Part shown: positions 1 through 9,075 of the stretch, piece by piece | How the letters are laid out: every line of letters starts with the position of its first letter | How positions within the stretch are numbered: position 1 is the first letter of the stretch | Origin: an uncultured Peptostreptococcaceae bacterium | GTDB taxonomy: Bacteria > Bacillota > Clostridia > Peptostreptococcales > Anaerovoracaceae | Assembly: GCA_910588185.1 (NCBI GenBank) | Contig: CAJUQR010000004.1 | Span: 90,286-143,939 of the forward strand | Direction of reading: 5' to 3' | Length of the DNA: 53,654 nt | Translations under genes and position numbers: made by a program | The notes under the pieces: generated by a model | Databases searched by the model: none | What the model saw: the letters and a program-made list of their open reading frames with translations, nothing else | Told to the model about the DNA's origin: nothing

Positions 1-22
1 CCCCCCCCCCCCCCCCCCCCCC
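1..22. other. Poly-C run at contig end, probable artefact
   Basis: The window opens with 22 consecutive C residues in otherwise AT-rich DNA. No biological role is suggested. It resembles a reverse-complemented poly-G run of the kind produced by two-colour sequencing and carried into a contig end. Confidence 0.8.
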
Positions 23-109
23 AGAAATATAACAATAAACTAACCACTATATGTTTACAATTAATTTAATAATATAAAGGTGTTTAAATTATTTGTAAGG
101 AGAATGATT

Positions 110-2098
110 GTGAAGAAGTTTTTAACGATTGTGTGTTGTCTATCTATGCTAGTAAGCATGTTTACCGTTCAGGCATTTGCAGTATCCCCGGATGCCGAAA
201 TTACAAATAGCAATTACGATGCTTATTTAGATGGACTGGAAGAAGAATTAAACGGAGATAATGTAATATCTTCGACAACAAAAGAAGATTATAAATTCGG
301 ACAATATGGAAGAGTACATTTTGACGGATGGAATGTAAAGGTGACAGATTGCCGAATAGATGGTCTTAAAATAAAATTGACTATAGTAGCAGATGAAGGA
401 TATACATTGCCGGATGCTTTGCCTGACAAACCAAGCCGCAATGATCCGAATATTACTTTTCCTCAAACTCCAAGAATAATTGGAACGACAGGAAGAAGCG
501 GAGATACAAGATATACCCTTAACAATGACGGCAGCGCCACATTAGAGTTTTTAGCCAAAGATTTAGCATATGAAAAGCAAGGATTTGGAGCAGCGCAGGA
601 TCAATACTATTCTGTGCCAGTACTTGCATATGCCGTAGCGATTAAAGACGGAGAAAACACAAACACATATCTGAAAGATTATGTATTTGTAAATGTTGAG
701 CACAGAGCTGCCGCTCATGGTTATTTGGGATATGAAGAATCTATCGATGGCATTGATTTTAGGATGGATGGATCTCGCACATATCTTACGAAGAAAAATT
801 CGACGTTGAGAGTATATACCAGACAGCAAGATGGATTTGCACCTATGGAAGTAGAATATAATGTGAATCCTATAGTTACAGGCGTAACAGATAGTCCTGA
901 TGCTACAGATTACAGAAACAGATATATTGTGTTTAATGTAGGTCCAAATAGCATTTCATCAAAAGAAGTAATGTACCAGCCTACTTATTTTACAGTAAAT
1001 GTATATGATTATACAGCAAATGCATGGGTTAGAGTAGGCGCATATGATTATTATCATAATGATAATAATATTAATATTGCAGAACTGGTTGGCGACCGTT
1101 TTCAGTTAAATGGAAGAAGAATAACCGGATTTAATGCGCAGACATATGTATATGATAAGACCATGTCACAAGTTAGAACAAGAACTATGACTTCTGAAGA
1201 AGTATCTCTGGACTATACCGTGAATACAAAAGCGTCAGATTTTAATATTCAGTGGACAAATACAGGTGTTGACAAAATAAATGGAAGCAGAGATTCAAGT
1301 TTAAGATTAAGACAGGGTGATGTATATATAACACCAAGATATACAAATGAATATACAGTCAGCTTTGTTGATTATAATAATAATGTTTTAAAAACAGAAT
1401 CTGTTTTGGCAGGACAGGATGCTAGTGCGCCTGAAGAACCATCAAGAGAAGGTTATCTGTTTACGGGATGGGATACAACATTTACCAATGTTCAATCGGA
1501 TTTGACAATTACAGCTGAATATGAAGCGGAAGAAGTAGATGAACCTGTTAATCCGCCAACTCCTCCTACACCTACTACGCCGCCGACTTCTACTCCTCCT
1601 GTAACGATTATTGCACCGCCATTACCAACAGTTACTGTTGCACCAGCACCTACAGGAACAGCAACAATAATTCCTGATCCAGAGACTCCACTTGCCGGAG
1701 GAGAAACAGAACCTGTTCAGATTGATGATCCGCAAGTCCCTATGGCAAATGCCGGAAGCGGAAGCTGGGCGCTTGTAAATCTTATTTCTACTGTATTGAC
1801 AGTGTTGTTTGGTATTGTTATTCTTCTTGGAAAACTTAAGAAACAAGAAGAGGCAGAGAATGAGGAAGAAGTAAATGAGCTGAAGAGAAGAAAATGGACT
1901 AAGGTCATAGGAGTAATCTTGGCAATTGTATCAGTTATCGTATTTTTCGTAACTGAAGATATGTCAATGCCGATGGTAATGACAGATAAATGGACGTTAT
2001 TGATGGTTGTTATGGCAGTTATCAACTTGGTTGTACTTGCTGTAGGACGTAAATTCAAACAAGACGATGATAAAGATCAAGGATTACAAAGAGCATAG
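110..2098 (+). CDS. Secreted InlB-repeat protein with C-terminal membrane anchor
   Basis: This is a 662-residue exported surface protein of unknown function. I chose the GTG at 110 because AAGGAG lies 7 bases before it; the ATG at 104 is only one base from that site. A signal peptide ends near residue 24 (QAFA). Residues about 25-410 match nothing I recognise. Residues about 412-471 form one InlB/Listeria-Bacteroides B-repeat (ending in FTGWDTTFTN). A Pro/Thr-rich linker follows at about 478-517, then three hydrophobic segments near 553-575, 598-614 and 627-645 around a charged loop. The motif SWALVNL before the first segment recurs in clostridial surface proteins as a membrane-anchoring module instead of LPXTG. 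The gene stands alone, followed by a strong terminator. A role in adhesion or as a cell-wall scaffold is inference. Confidence 0.75.
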   Translation: MKKFLTIVCCLSMLVSMFTVQAFAVSPDAEITNSNYDAYLDGLEEELNGDNVISSTTKEDYKFGQYGRVHFDGWNVKVTDCRIDGLKIKLTIVADEGYTLPDALPDKPSRNDPNITFPQTPRIIGTTGRSGDTRYTLNNDGSATLEFLAKDLAYEKQGFGAAQDQYYSVPVLAYAVAIKDGENTNTYLKDYVFVNVEHRAAAHGYLGYEESIDGIDFRMDGSRTYLTKKNSTLRVYTRQQDGFAPMEVEYNVNPIVTGVTDSPDATDYRNRYIVFNVGPNSISSKEVMYQPTYFTVNVYDYTANAWVRVGAYDYYHNDNNINIAELVGDRFQLNGRRITGFNAQTYVYDKTMSQVRTRTMTSEEVSLDYTVNTKASDFNIQWTNTGVDKINGSRDSSLRLRQGDVYITPRYTNEYTVSFVDYNNNVLKTESVLAGQDASAPEEPSREGYLFTGWDTTFTNVQSDLTITAEYEAEEVDEPVNPPTPPTPTTPPTSTPPVTIIAPPLPTVTVAPAPTGTATIIPDPETPLAGGETEPVQIDDPQVPMANAGSGSWALVNLISTVLTVLFGIVILLGKLKKQEEAENEEEVNELKRRKWTKVIGVILAIVSVIVFFVTEDMSMPMVMTDKWTLLMVVMAVINLVVLAVGRKFKQDDDKDQGLQRA

Positions 2099-2110
2099 AT
2101 TTTTAAATTA

Positions 2111-2138
2111 GGGAGGATAATTATCCTCCCGTTTTCTT
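2111..2138 (+). terminator. Intrinsic terminator after InlB-repeat gene
   Basis: A perfect 10-bp palindrome (GGGAGGATAA then TTATCCTCCC) is followed by GTTTTCTT, 12 bases after the stop codon. Confidence 0.85.
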
Positions 2139-2139
2139 A

Positions 2140-2167
2140 TTGACATAGACGTATTTACTTATATAAT
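2140..2167 (+). promoter_or_regulatory. Sigma-A promoter of the SARP-like regulator
   Basis: TTGACA at 2140-2145 and TATAAT at 2162-2167 are separated by 16 bases. Both hexamers match the consensus perfectly. The start codon of the next gene lies 55 bases downstream. Confidence 0.8.
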
Positions 2168-2221
2168 AAATATTAAGTAACTTTATAAAATCATACGCAA
2201 ATTACCGGAGGAGAGACTAAG

Positions 2222-3406
2222 ATGGGTAGTGACAATATTGTTTGCGTAAGAATGTTCGGGGAATTTGTTATAAAGTTTCGTGGAGTAAGATATAGTATGA
2301 CCGAACACTTAAATAAACAGCCCATAAACCTTTTTCAGTTTTTCTTGTTTAATCACGATAGGGTTGTTTCCAATGAAGATTTGTATGACGCATTATGGAA
2401 TGAAAGCAAAAATCCAAAAAGCGCCCTTAAGTTTGCTGTGCACAATTTAAGGAAATTATTAAAAGATATCTTTGGAGACGACATAGAGTGGATTATTTCA
2501 AGTAAAGGCGGATATAGGTTGACAGATGAACTTGAATTTGTCTTAGATACTGAGCTGTTTGAGGATATTATTAAGCAGCTTGAGAGCAAAGTTGAGTTGA
2601 CTCAGGCAGATTATAATGTTGCATTAAAAGTCATGGACATATATACTGGACACTTATTTACGACATCTTCTCAACATTTTTGGGCAGCGCAGCTAGCAGA
2701 GTGGTATCGTGCAAATTTTGCAAATATCGTAGGTAGAATATGTAAGTATTTAATCAGCAAAGATGAATATGAATTGATGATTAAAATAGACTATCAAGCT
2801 ATTTTAAGAGAACCATTTTATGAAGGTTTACATTATTTTTATATTCAAGGTCTTATTGAGACTCAAGAATATCATAAAGCCTTGCAGTATTATGATGAAA
2901 TTAATGAAGCTTTCTATAAAGAGCTCGGTACAGGACTGTCGCCGAAGTTTAAGGAACTATATGATATATTAGAAGAAGAGAACAAGACAGAATTGTTAAA
3001 TTTATCTGAAATTAAAAAAGACCTTGATGAAAATAGGGATAAGCAGGATAAACGTGGTGGTTTTTATTGCACGTTTGATATGTTTAGGCATGTTTATGAA
3101 TTATCATCAAAGATTTCTGAGCGAGAAGATAAGAATTACTATATTATCTTGTTTAGCTTGGTAAGCAATGTGGATATTGATAAGAAGACAAGGGTTTTGA
3201 ACAGGCTTAGAGATATTATATTAGGGTCTATTCGCTCTACAGATATCTGTGCCAGAATAAATGAAGAACAGTTTATATTGCTTGTAAACTGCTCTTGTAA
3301 GGATGATACATATATAATAATTCAACGAATTTCTAATTTATTTTATAAGACTTATTCGTCTAGTAAATATCGTCTTAATTATGGCGTTGAAGACATTAAA
3401 ATTTAA
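2222..3406 (+). CDS. SARP-like regulator: winged helix, BTAD, degenerate GGDEF
   Basis: The first roughly 105 residues form an OmpR/SARP-type winged-helix DNA-binding domain. A bacterial transcriptional activator domain of helical repeats follows to about residue 250. The last part (about 285-390) keeps the shape of a GGDEF domain (STDICAR, then FILLVN), but the signature reads NEEQF where an active cyclase has GGDEF, so it should not make c-di-GMP. It could bind a nucleotide or serve for dimerisation. GGAGGAG precedes the ATG. It has its own sigma-A promoter and terminator and lies just before a c-di-GMP phosphorelay, so a regulatory link to those genes is plausible but inferred. The DNA-binding and BTAD assignments are secure; the degenerate GGDEF call is moderate. 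Confidence 0.8.
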   Translation: MGSDNIVCVRMFGEFVIKFRGVRYSMTEHLNKQPINLFQFFLFNHDRVVSNEDLYDALWNESKNPKSALKFAVHNLRKLLKDIFGDDIEWIISSKGGYRLTDELEFVLDTELFEDIIKQLESKVELTQADYNVALKVMDIYTGHLFTTSSQHFWAAQLAEWYRANFANIVGRICKYLISKDEYELMIKIDYQAILREPFYEGLHYFYIQGLIETQEYHKALQYYDEINEAFYKELGTGLSPKFKELYDILEEENKTELLNLSEIKKDLDENRDKQDKRGGFYCTFDMFRHVYELSSKISEREDKNYYIILFSLVSNVDIDKKTRVLNRLRDIILGSIRSTDICARINEEQFILLVNCSCKDDTYIIIQRISNLFYKTYSSSKYRLNYGVEDIKI

Positions 3407-3432
3407 TTGGATATAATAATGCTAAAACAAAG

Positions 3433-3460
3433 AAAAAGACTTTATTATAAGTCTTTTTTT
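3433..3460 (+). terminator. Intrinsic terminator after SARP-like gene
   Basis: A 10-bp stem (AAAAAGACTT with AAGTCTTTTT) closes a 6-base loop and runs into a T tract. Confidence 0.85.
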
Positions 3461-3512
3461 TATTATAATAAAGATATAAAATTATCTACTCAGACAAGAA
3501 AGCTTGGTTACT

Positions 3513-5576
3513 ATGGAAGTAAAAGATAAAAAACAGATTTTAATAGTAGATGATTCAGAAATGAATAGAGCTATTTTAGCTGATATTTTGGAAGATGAAT
3601 TTGAAATTATCGAGGCTGAAGACGGTCAGTCTGCCATAATGATACTTCAAAAAAAACACATAGAGATATCATTAATGCTGCTGGATATTGTAATGCCTGA
3701 GATGGATGGCTTTGAGGTTCTGGAAATTATGAATCAAAACAACTGGGTTGAAGAAGTTCCGGTTGTCATGATATCGGCAGAAAGCTCACCATCTGCAATT
3801 GAAAAGGCTTATGAACTTGGAGCGACAGACTTTATTTCGAGACCGTTTGACTCTTCTATTGTGTATAGGAGGGTAAATAACACTTTGATGCTTTATGAGA
3901 AACAAAATAAGCTCGTAGGTATGGTTGCAGAGCAAATTTATGAAAATGAGAAGCGCAGTAATTTGCTAATCGCTATATTAAGTCATATCGTAGAATTTAG
4001 AAATGGAGAAAGTGGTCTGCATGTTTTACATGTACAGTCATTGACGGAATTGTTATTAAGAAGTTTGTTTAAAAAAACAGATCGCTATAATCTTACACCA
4101 TCTCAAATATCTTTGATTTCGGTAACATCAGCGCTTCATGATATAGGCAAAATCGCTATACCTGACAATGTTCTCAATAAACCAGGCAGACTTACAGATG
4201 AGGAATTTGAGATAATGAAAACTCATTCTGAACTGGGAGCAAGAATGCTCAAGGAGATTCCTTTTTATAAAGATGAAGAACTTATGACCATTGCAATTGA
4301 TATATGTCAGTCCCATCATGAAAGATATGATGGGAGGGGCTATCCGAACAGTTTAAAAGGAGATGAGATTCCTATTGCTGCGCAGGTTGTTTCTTTGGCT
4401 GATGTTTATGATGCTCTTACAAGTGAGCGTGTGTATAAAAAGGCATTTTCTCATGATAAGGCTGTATCAATGATTTTAAATGGAGAATGCGGTACGTTTA
4501 ATCCTCTGCTTCTTGAATGCCTTAAAGATTCTGAGGACAGTATACGAAAAGTCATTGAAAATAGTACGCAGGATTATAATAAAAAGAAAGATATAGAAAA
4601 GATAACGGAAACATTTGATAACTATGAAGAACTTTCTACATTTGAGAGCGTTTTAGAATCTTTGAAATATGAACGGAATAAGAATGAATTCTACGCTGCA
4701 ATGTCTAAAGAAATTCAGTTTGAATATACTGCTTTTCCGTCCATGCTGTTTGTATCAGGACGTGGTGCAAAAGAACTCGGAATTGAGGAAAACATATTAA
4801 ATCCTTTTGATGATGTTAAGCTCATAGAATGTTTTGGACGAGAAAATATAAATAATTTTATAGAAGCTTTGGATAAGACTACAGCAGAGCATCCGGTAGT
4901 TCAGTTAGAGTTTGAAATGACAAGAGACGGTCAAAGACGATGGAAACGTGTCATTGTACAGACAATATGGGATTATGCTCAGTCTCCTAAGTTTATTAAA
5001 TTCTATGGAAAGATTACGGATATACATGATGAACATACAGAACTGGCAAATCTTAAAGTAATGTCATCACAGGATGGACTTACAGGTATATATAACCGGG
5101 TTGCAGCAGAAAAATTGATAAAAGAAAAGACAAAGATAAATCCCGATCATCGTTTTGCATTTATTATGCTCGATGTTGATGATTTTAAATTGGCTAATGA
5201 CAAATTTGGACATATTTTTGGTGATTCTGTGCTAAAGTACATAGCAGATACTCTTATGCAAAGCATAAGAAGTGATGATATCGCCGCACGTATAGGCGGA
5301 GATGAATTTATGCTGTTTATGGATTACAAGTATAATTTGGACATGATTATTGACCGTGTTTTCAATGCTTTAAATGGTATATATGAGGAATTCCCGGTTT
5401 CTGTAAGTATGGGAATTGCAAAATCTGAAGATGTAGGTACAGATTTTAATACGTTGAAGTATTGTGCAGACTGTGCGCTTTATACATCAAAAAAGAACGG
5501 AAAAGGATGTTATCATTTTTACGATGACAGTATGAAAGAAGTTCTTGCTGATAGTTCACAGGATATAGACGAATAA
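3513..5576 (+). CDS. Response regulator with HD-GYP and GGDEF domains
   Basis: This 687-residue protein couples a receiver to both synthesis and breakdown of c-di-GMP. The receiver spans about residues 8-125, with phospho-acceptor D58 in LLDIVMPEMDG. The HD-GYP phosphodiesterase follows, with HD at 209-210 and an intact GYP near 276-278 inside HERYDGRGYP. A linker resembling a PAS domain (about 390-510) leads to a diguanylate cyclase with intact GGDEF at 595-599. The start is uncertain: ATG 3513 is used, while a TTG nine bases upstream would add three residues, and the ribosome site is weak for both. The Hpt and hybrid kinase genes follow on the same strand without a terminator, so this is the likely output of that relay. 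Which activity dominates cannot be read from sequence. Confidence 0.9.
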   Translation: MEVKDKKQILIVDDSEMNRAILADILEDEFEIIEAEDGQSAIMILQKKHIEISLMLLDIVMPEMDGFEVLEIMNQNNWVEEVPVVMISAESSPSAIEKAYELGATDFISRPFDSSIVYRRVNNTLMLYEKQNKLVGMVAEQIYENEKRSNLLIAILSHIVEFRNGESGLHVLHVQSLTELLLRSLFKKTDRYNLTPSQISLISVTSALHDIGKIAIPDNVLNKPGRLTDEEFEIMKTHSELGARMLKEIPFYKDEELMTIAIDICQSHHERYDGRGYPNSLKGDEIPIAAQVVSLADVYDALTSERVYKKAFSHDKAVSMILNGECGTFNPLLLECLKDSEDSIRKVIENSTQDYNKKKDIEKITETFDNYEELSTFESVLESLKYERNKNEFYAAMSKEIQFEYTAFPSMLFVSGRGAKELGIEENILNPFDDVKLIECFGRENINNFIEALDKTTAEHPVVQLEFEMTRDGQRRWKRVIVQTIWDYAQSPKFIKFYGKITDIHDEHTELANLKVMSSQDGLTGIYNRVAAEKLIKEKTKINPDHRFAFIMLDVDDFKLANDKFGHIFGDSVLKYIADTLMQSIRSDDIAARIGGDEFMLFMDYKYNLDMIIDRVFNALNGIYEEFPVSVSMGIAKSEDVGTDFNTLKYCADCALYTSKKNGKGCYHFYDDSMKEVLADSSQDIDE

Positions 5577-5597
5577 AAAGAAGGTGATGAAAGAAGT

Positions 5598-5945
5598 ATG
5601 ACTGTTAAAGAATGTTATGAGGCAATAGACGGAAACTATGAAGAAGTTATTTCTAGACTTAGAAGTGATGATAGAGTTAAAAAGTTTGTGCTAAAGTTTT
5701 TAGATGATGGCAGTTATCAATTGTTATGTGATGCTCTGAATGAAAAAAATTATGATGAAGCTTTTCGTGCTGCTCATACAATAAAAGGCATATGCCAGAA
5801 CTTGGGATTTGATAAGCTGTATGAATCATCGGCAAGTCTTACCGAAAAACTTAGAAATAAGGAAATTGAAGGTATTGATAAATATGTGGAAATAGTGCAG
5901 AAAGACTATGAAACGATTATAAAAGGAATCAGAGAATTATCATAG
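5598..5945 (+). CDS. Hpt phosphotransfer protein
   Basis: This 115-residue protein is a free-standing histidine phosphotransfer domain. The motif AAHTIKGICQNLG contains the phosphorylatable histidine at residue 60. It lies between a receiver-containing output protein and a hybrid kinase with two receivers, which is where a relay intermediate would be expected. GAAGGTGATG precedes the ATG. It would pass phosphate between a receiver of the kinase and D58 of the upstream regulator; the direction and specificity are inferred from gene order. Confidence 0.9.
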   Translation: MTVKECYEAIDGNYEEVISRLRSDDRVKKFVLKFLDDGSYQLLCDALNEKNYDEAFRAAHTIKGICQNLGFDKLYESSASLTEKLRNKEIEGIDKYVEIVQKDYETIIKGIRELS

Positions 5946-5960
5946 TAAGGAGAATTACAA

Positions 5961-8498
5961 GTGAAAAAAAATATTAGCCGATATTTGTTAATAAGCATTA
6001 TAATATCAAGCATACTTAGCGTAGTTATATTTGCTTCTGTAACTGCTCATATGAAAGTAAAAAACCAAGAATCAATAAGCAAGATTGGTGAGATTTATAT
6101 GACAGAGATGAATCAGCAGATACAGCAGAAATTCTCGTCTATAATCGATATACGTTTATCTCAGGTAGAGGGTATGATTCAAAGGACTCCCCCTAAAGAA
6201 TATCAATTCGGCACTGCATTAGTACAGGAACTTCAGACCAGTGCAAGAGTACGTGAGTTCAAATCCCTGGCATTTTATACGAAGGATGGAGACTTTAAAA
6301 ATATTTATGGACAGGGGATTGTGCCTCTGGATCAAAAAGAATTTGAAGATATACTGAAAAACAGTGATAAGAAGATTTCACGTGGTGTCGGTTCAGATGG
6401 TGAAAGATTATTATTGCTGGCAGTAAATGCCAAGTATGATATGGGAGAAGGCAGGACCAGTGATGTAGTAGTTGTCGGTATTTCTATGGATTACTTTAAA
6501 AACGCTCTTTTTGTAGATGAAAAAGAAAATACGTCTCACTCACATGTTATAAATAAGAACGGCGACTTTGTAATTAGAGGTGAAGAATCTAATATCAGCA
6601 ATTTTTTTGATAGAGTTGAAAATGATTTTAAAGAGTATGAAGGAAAGAGTAAAGACAAATATGCAGAAGAAATTAAGACAGCAATTGAACATAACGAAAA
6701 TTATTCAACTATAATCTTAATGGGTGAAGAAAAGTGCCATCTTTATATGTCGGAATTAGATGAATCAGAATGGTATCTGATCAGTATCCTTCCATTTGGA
6801 GAATTGGATAATATAGTATACGAGCTTGATGAGACACGTACTTCAACTATGCTTATTGCCAGCATATGTATTTTGGCCATGTTACTGGGGATTTTCATAT
6901 TATACTACAGACTTACACGCTATCAGATGCATGAGCTGGAAAAGGCAAAAGGAGAAGCGATACATGCAAATTCGGCTAAGAGTATGTTCTTATCTAATAT
7001 GAGCCATGATATAAGGACTCCTATGAATGCAATAGTGGGCATGACAGAAATCGCCATTAAAAATATTTCTGATATTGTTCGTGTAGAGGATTGCCTGAAC
7101 AAAATAAAACTGTCAAGTAAACATCTTCTTGGACTTATTAATGATGTTCTTGACATGTCCAAGATAGAGAGTGGCAAAATGACGTTAAGTATGGATCAAT
7201 TATCACTTCGAGATACTATGAAGGATATAGTTCAGATAATGCAGCCTCAGTTTAAGTCAAAAAATCAACAATTTGATATTTTTATTCAGAACATAATTGC
7301 AGAGAATGTAATGTGCGACAGCGTTCGTTTGAATCAAATATTGCTTAATTTATTATCAAACGCTCATAAGTTTACGCCGGACCAGGGAAGAATAGATGTA
7401 TACTTATCGCAGGAGATTTCTGAGCTTGGAGAAAATTATGTTAAGAACTCTTTCATTGTAAAAGACAATGGAATAGGTATGAGTGAAGAATTCCAGAAAG
7501 AGATATTCAGTTCTTTTACAAGGGAACAGAATAACAGGGTAGATAAGATAGCCGGCACAGGGCTTGGTATGGCAATTACAAAGCATATCGTAGATGCTAT
7601 GGGCGGAACTATTGAGATAAAGAGTAAGCAGGGAGAAGGAAGTGAGTTCCATATAACAGTTGATCTGCAAAAGTCCGATATAAGTGAATCTGATATGATA
7701 CTTCCATCATATAATGTACTTGTTGTTGACGATAATGAAGCTCTTTGTCTGAGCGCAGTTAATACACTTGAGGAACTTGGCCTTAAGGCTGAATATGCTT
7801 TGAGCGGAGAATCTGCTCTTGAAATGATAGAGACTCATAATAAGGCAGATGATGATTATCACTTTGTACTTCTTGACTGGAAAATGCCGGTAATGGACGG
7901 AGTTCGTACTATGGAAGAGATTAAGAAACGAATCAGTGATGAAATTCCGACATTCTTAATATCTGCCTATGATTGGAGCGATATCGAAGAAGAAGCTCTT
8001 GGAAAAGGAGTGGCAGGATTCATTGCTAAACCACTCTTTAAGTCGACTTTGTATTTTGGATTAAAACGCTACATCGATGGAGAGTATCACGAAGAGATAA
8101 GCGAAGAAAAGTTTAATTTTAAGGGTAAGCGCATTCTACTGGCTGAGGATAATGAATTAAATTATGAAATTGCTTATGATATCCTTACAGAAGTGGACTT
8201 TGAAGTGGACTGGGCAGAGAATGGCCAAATATGTGTAGATAAATTCAGCCAGTCAGAATTAAATTATTATGATGCGATTCTTATGGATATACGTATGCCT
8301 ATTATGAATGGATATGAGGCTGCAAGTACTATTAGAAGTTTATCTCGTGAGGATAAAGATATTCCTATTATCGCAATGTCAGCAGATGCCTTTGCAGATG
8401 ATATTCAGCATAGTTTAGAATGCGGAATGAATGCCCATACTGCTAAGCCTATTGATATTGATGAAGTAATGTCGTTATTAGAAAAATATTTAAAATAA
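5961..8498 (+). CDS. Hybrid sensor histidine kinase with two receivers
   Basis: The protein has 845 residues. A transmembrane segment near 7-28 and another near 294-314 flank an extracellular sensor region of Cache-like size. The dimerisation/phosphoacceptor domain carries SHDIRTPMN with His349. An HATPase domain follows with N and G boxes (NLLSNAHKF, DNGIGM, GTGLGM). Two receivers come last, with acceptor Asp639 (LLDWKMP) and Asp776 (LMDIRMP); both look intact. The GTG start has AAGGAG eight bases upstream. Gene order (output, Hpt, kinase) points to a four-step relay. The signal sensed is unknown. LemA begins 16 bases downstream, so read-through is possible. Confidence 0.92.
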   Translation: MKKNISRYLLISIIISSILSVVIFASVTAHMKVKNQESISKIGEIYMTEMNQQIQQKFSSIIDIRLSQVEGMIQRTPPKEYQFGTALVQELQTSARVREFKSLAFYTKDGDFKNIYGQGIVPLDQKEFEDILKNSDKKISRGVGSDGERLLLLAVNAKYDMGEGRTSDVVVVGISMDYFKNALFVDEKENTSHSHVINKNGDFVIRGEESNISNFFDRVENDFKEYEGKSKDKYAEEIKTAIEHNENYSTIILMGEEKCHLYMSELDESEWYLISILPFGELDNIVYELDETRTSTMLIASICILAMLLGIFILYYRLTRYQMHELEKAKGEAIHANSAKSMFLSNMSHDIRTPMNAIVGMTEIAIKNISDIVRVEDCLNKIKLSSKHLLGLINDVLDMSKIESGKMTLSMDQLSLRDTMKDIVQIMQPQFKSKNQQFDIFIQNIIAENVMCDSVRLNQILLNLLSNAHKFTPDQGRIDVYLSQEISELGENYVKNSFIVKDNGIGMSEEFQKEIFSSFTREQNNRVDKIAGTGLGMAITKHIVDAMGGTIEIKSKQGEGSEFHITVDLQKSDISESDMILPSYNVLVVDDNEALCLSAVNTLEELGLKAEYALSGESALEMIETHNKADDDYHFVLLDWKMPVMDGVRTMEEIKKRISDEIPTFLISAYDWSDIEEEALGKGVAGFIAKPLFKSTLYFGLKRYIDGEYHEEISEEKFNFKGKRILLAEDNELNYEIAYDILTEVDFEVDWAENGQICVDKFSQSELNYYDAILMDIRMPIMNGYEAASTIRSLSREDKDIPIIAMSADAFADDIQHSLECGMNAHTAKPIDIDEVMSLLEKYLK

Positions 8499-8514
8499 AG
8501 GGGGAAATTAAATT

Positions 8515-9063
8515 ATGTTAATTGCAATCGGAGTAATAGTGGTCTTAGTTATTATAATAATCGTAATGTATAACGGGTTTATACGTTTGAAGAACAATTG
8601 TGAAGAGGCTTTTGCCACTATGGATGTATATTTGAAAAAGAGATATGACCTTATTCCTAACTTAGTGGAAACTGTAAAGGGATATGCAAGCCATGAGAAA
8701 GAGACTCTTGAAAGGGTAATATCAGCCAGAAATATGGCGCAGGGAGCTGTAACTTTGGAGGAAAAGGCAGCAGGAGAAAATGCTTTGACAGGAACTCTTA
8801 AGACACTGTTTGCAGTAGCTGAAAACTACCCAGATTTGAAAGCAAATGAAAATTTCTTGGATTTACAGCACAAATTGAATATGGTTGAAGAAGATATAGC
8901 TAATTCACGTAAATATTATAATGCAGTTATAAAGCAGTTCAATACAAAGTGTGAAGTATTTCCTTCAAATATCATTGCATCTATCTTTCATTTTGAGAAG
9001 AAACCTATGTTTGAGGTAGATGCAGAAGAGGAAAGAAAAAACGTAAAAGTAAGCTTTCAATAA
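8515..9063 (+). CDS. lemA: LemA family protein
   Basis: The 182-residue protein has an N-terminal membrane segment (about residues 2-19) and the LemA helical domain with the typical KKRYDLIPNLVETVKGYASHE region. LemA proteins are membrane-anchored helical bundles with the bulk thought to lie outside the segment; their molecular role is unsettled. A strong GGGGG-rich ribosome site precedes the ATG. A DUF2207 membrane protein follows 12 bases later, a common pairing, so the two probably act together. Confidence 0.93.
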   Translation: MLIAIGVIVVLVIIIIVMYNGFIRLKNNCEEAFATMDVYLKKRYDLIPNLVETVKGYASHEKETLERVISARNMAQGAVTLEEKAAGENALTGTLKTLFAVAENYPDLKANENFLDLQHKLNMVEEDIANSRKYYNAVIKQFNTKCEVFPSNIIASIFHFEKKPMFEVDAEEERKNVKVSFQ

Positions 9064-9075
9064 TGGAGCATTCAG

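Noticed and set aside
2222..3406. Active diguanylate cyclase in the SARP-like regulator
   Set aside because: The signature reads NEEQF rather than GGDEF, so catalysis is unlikely.
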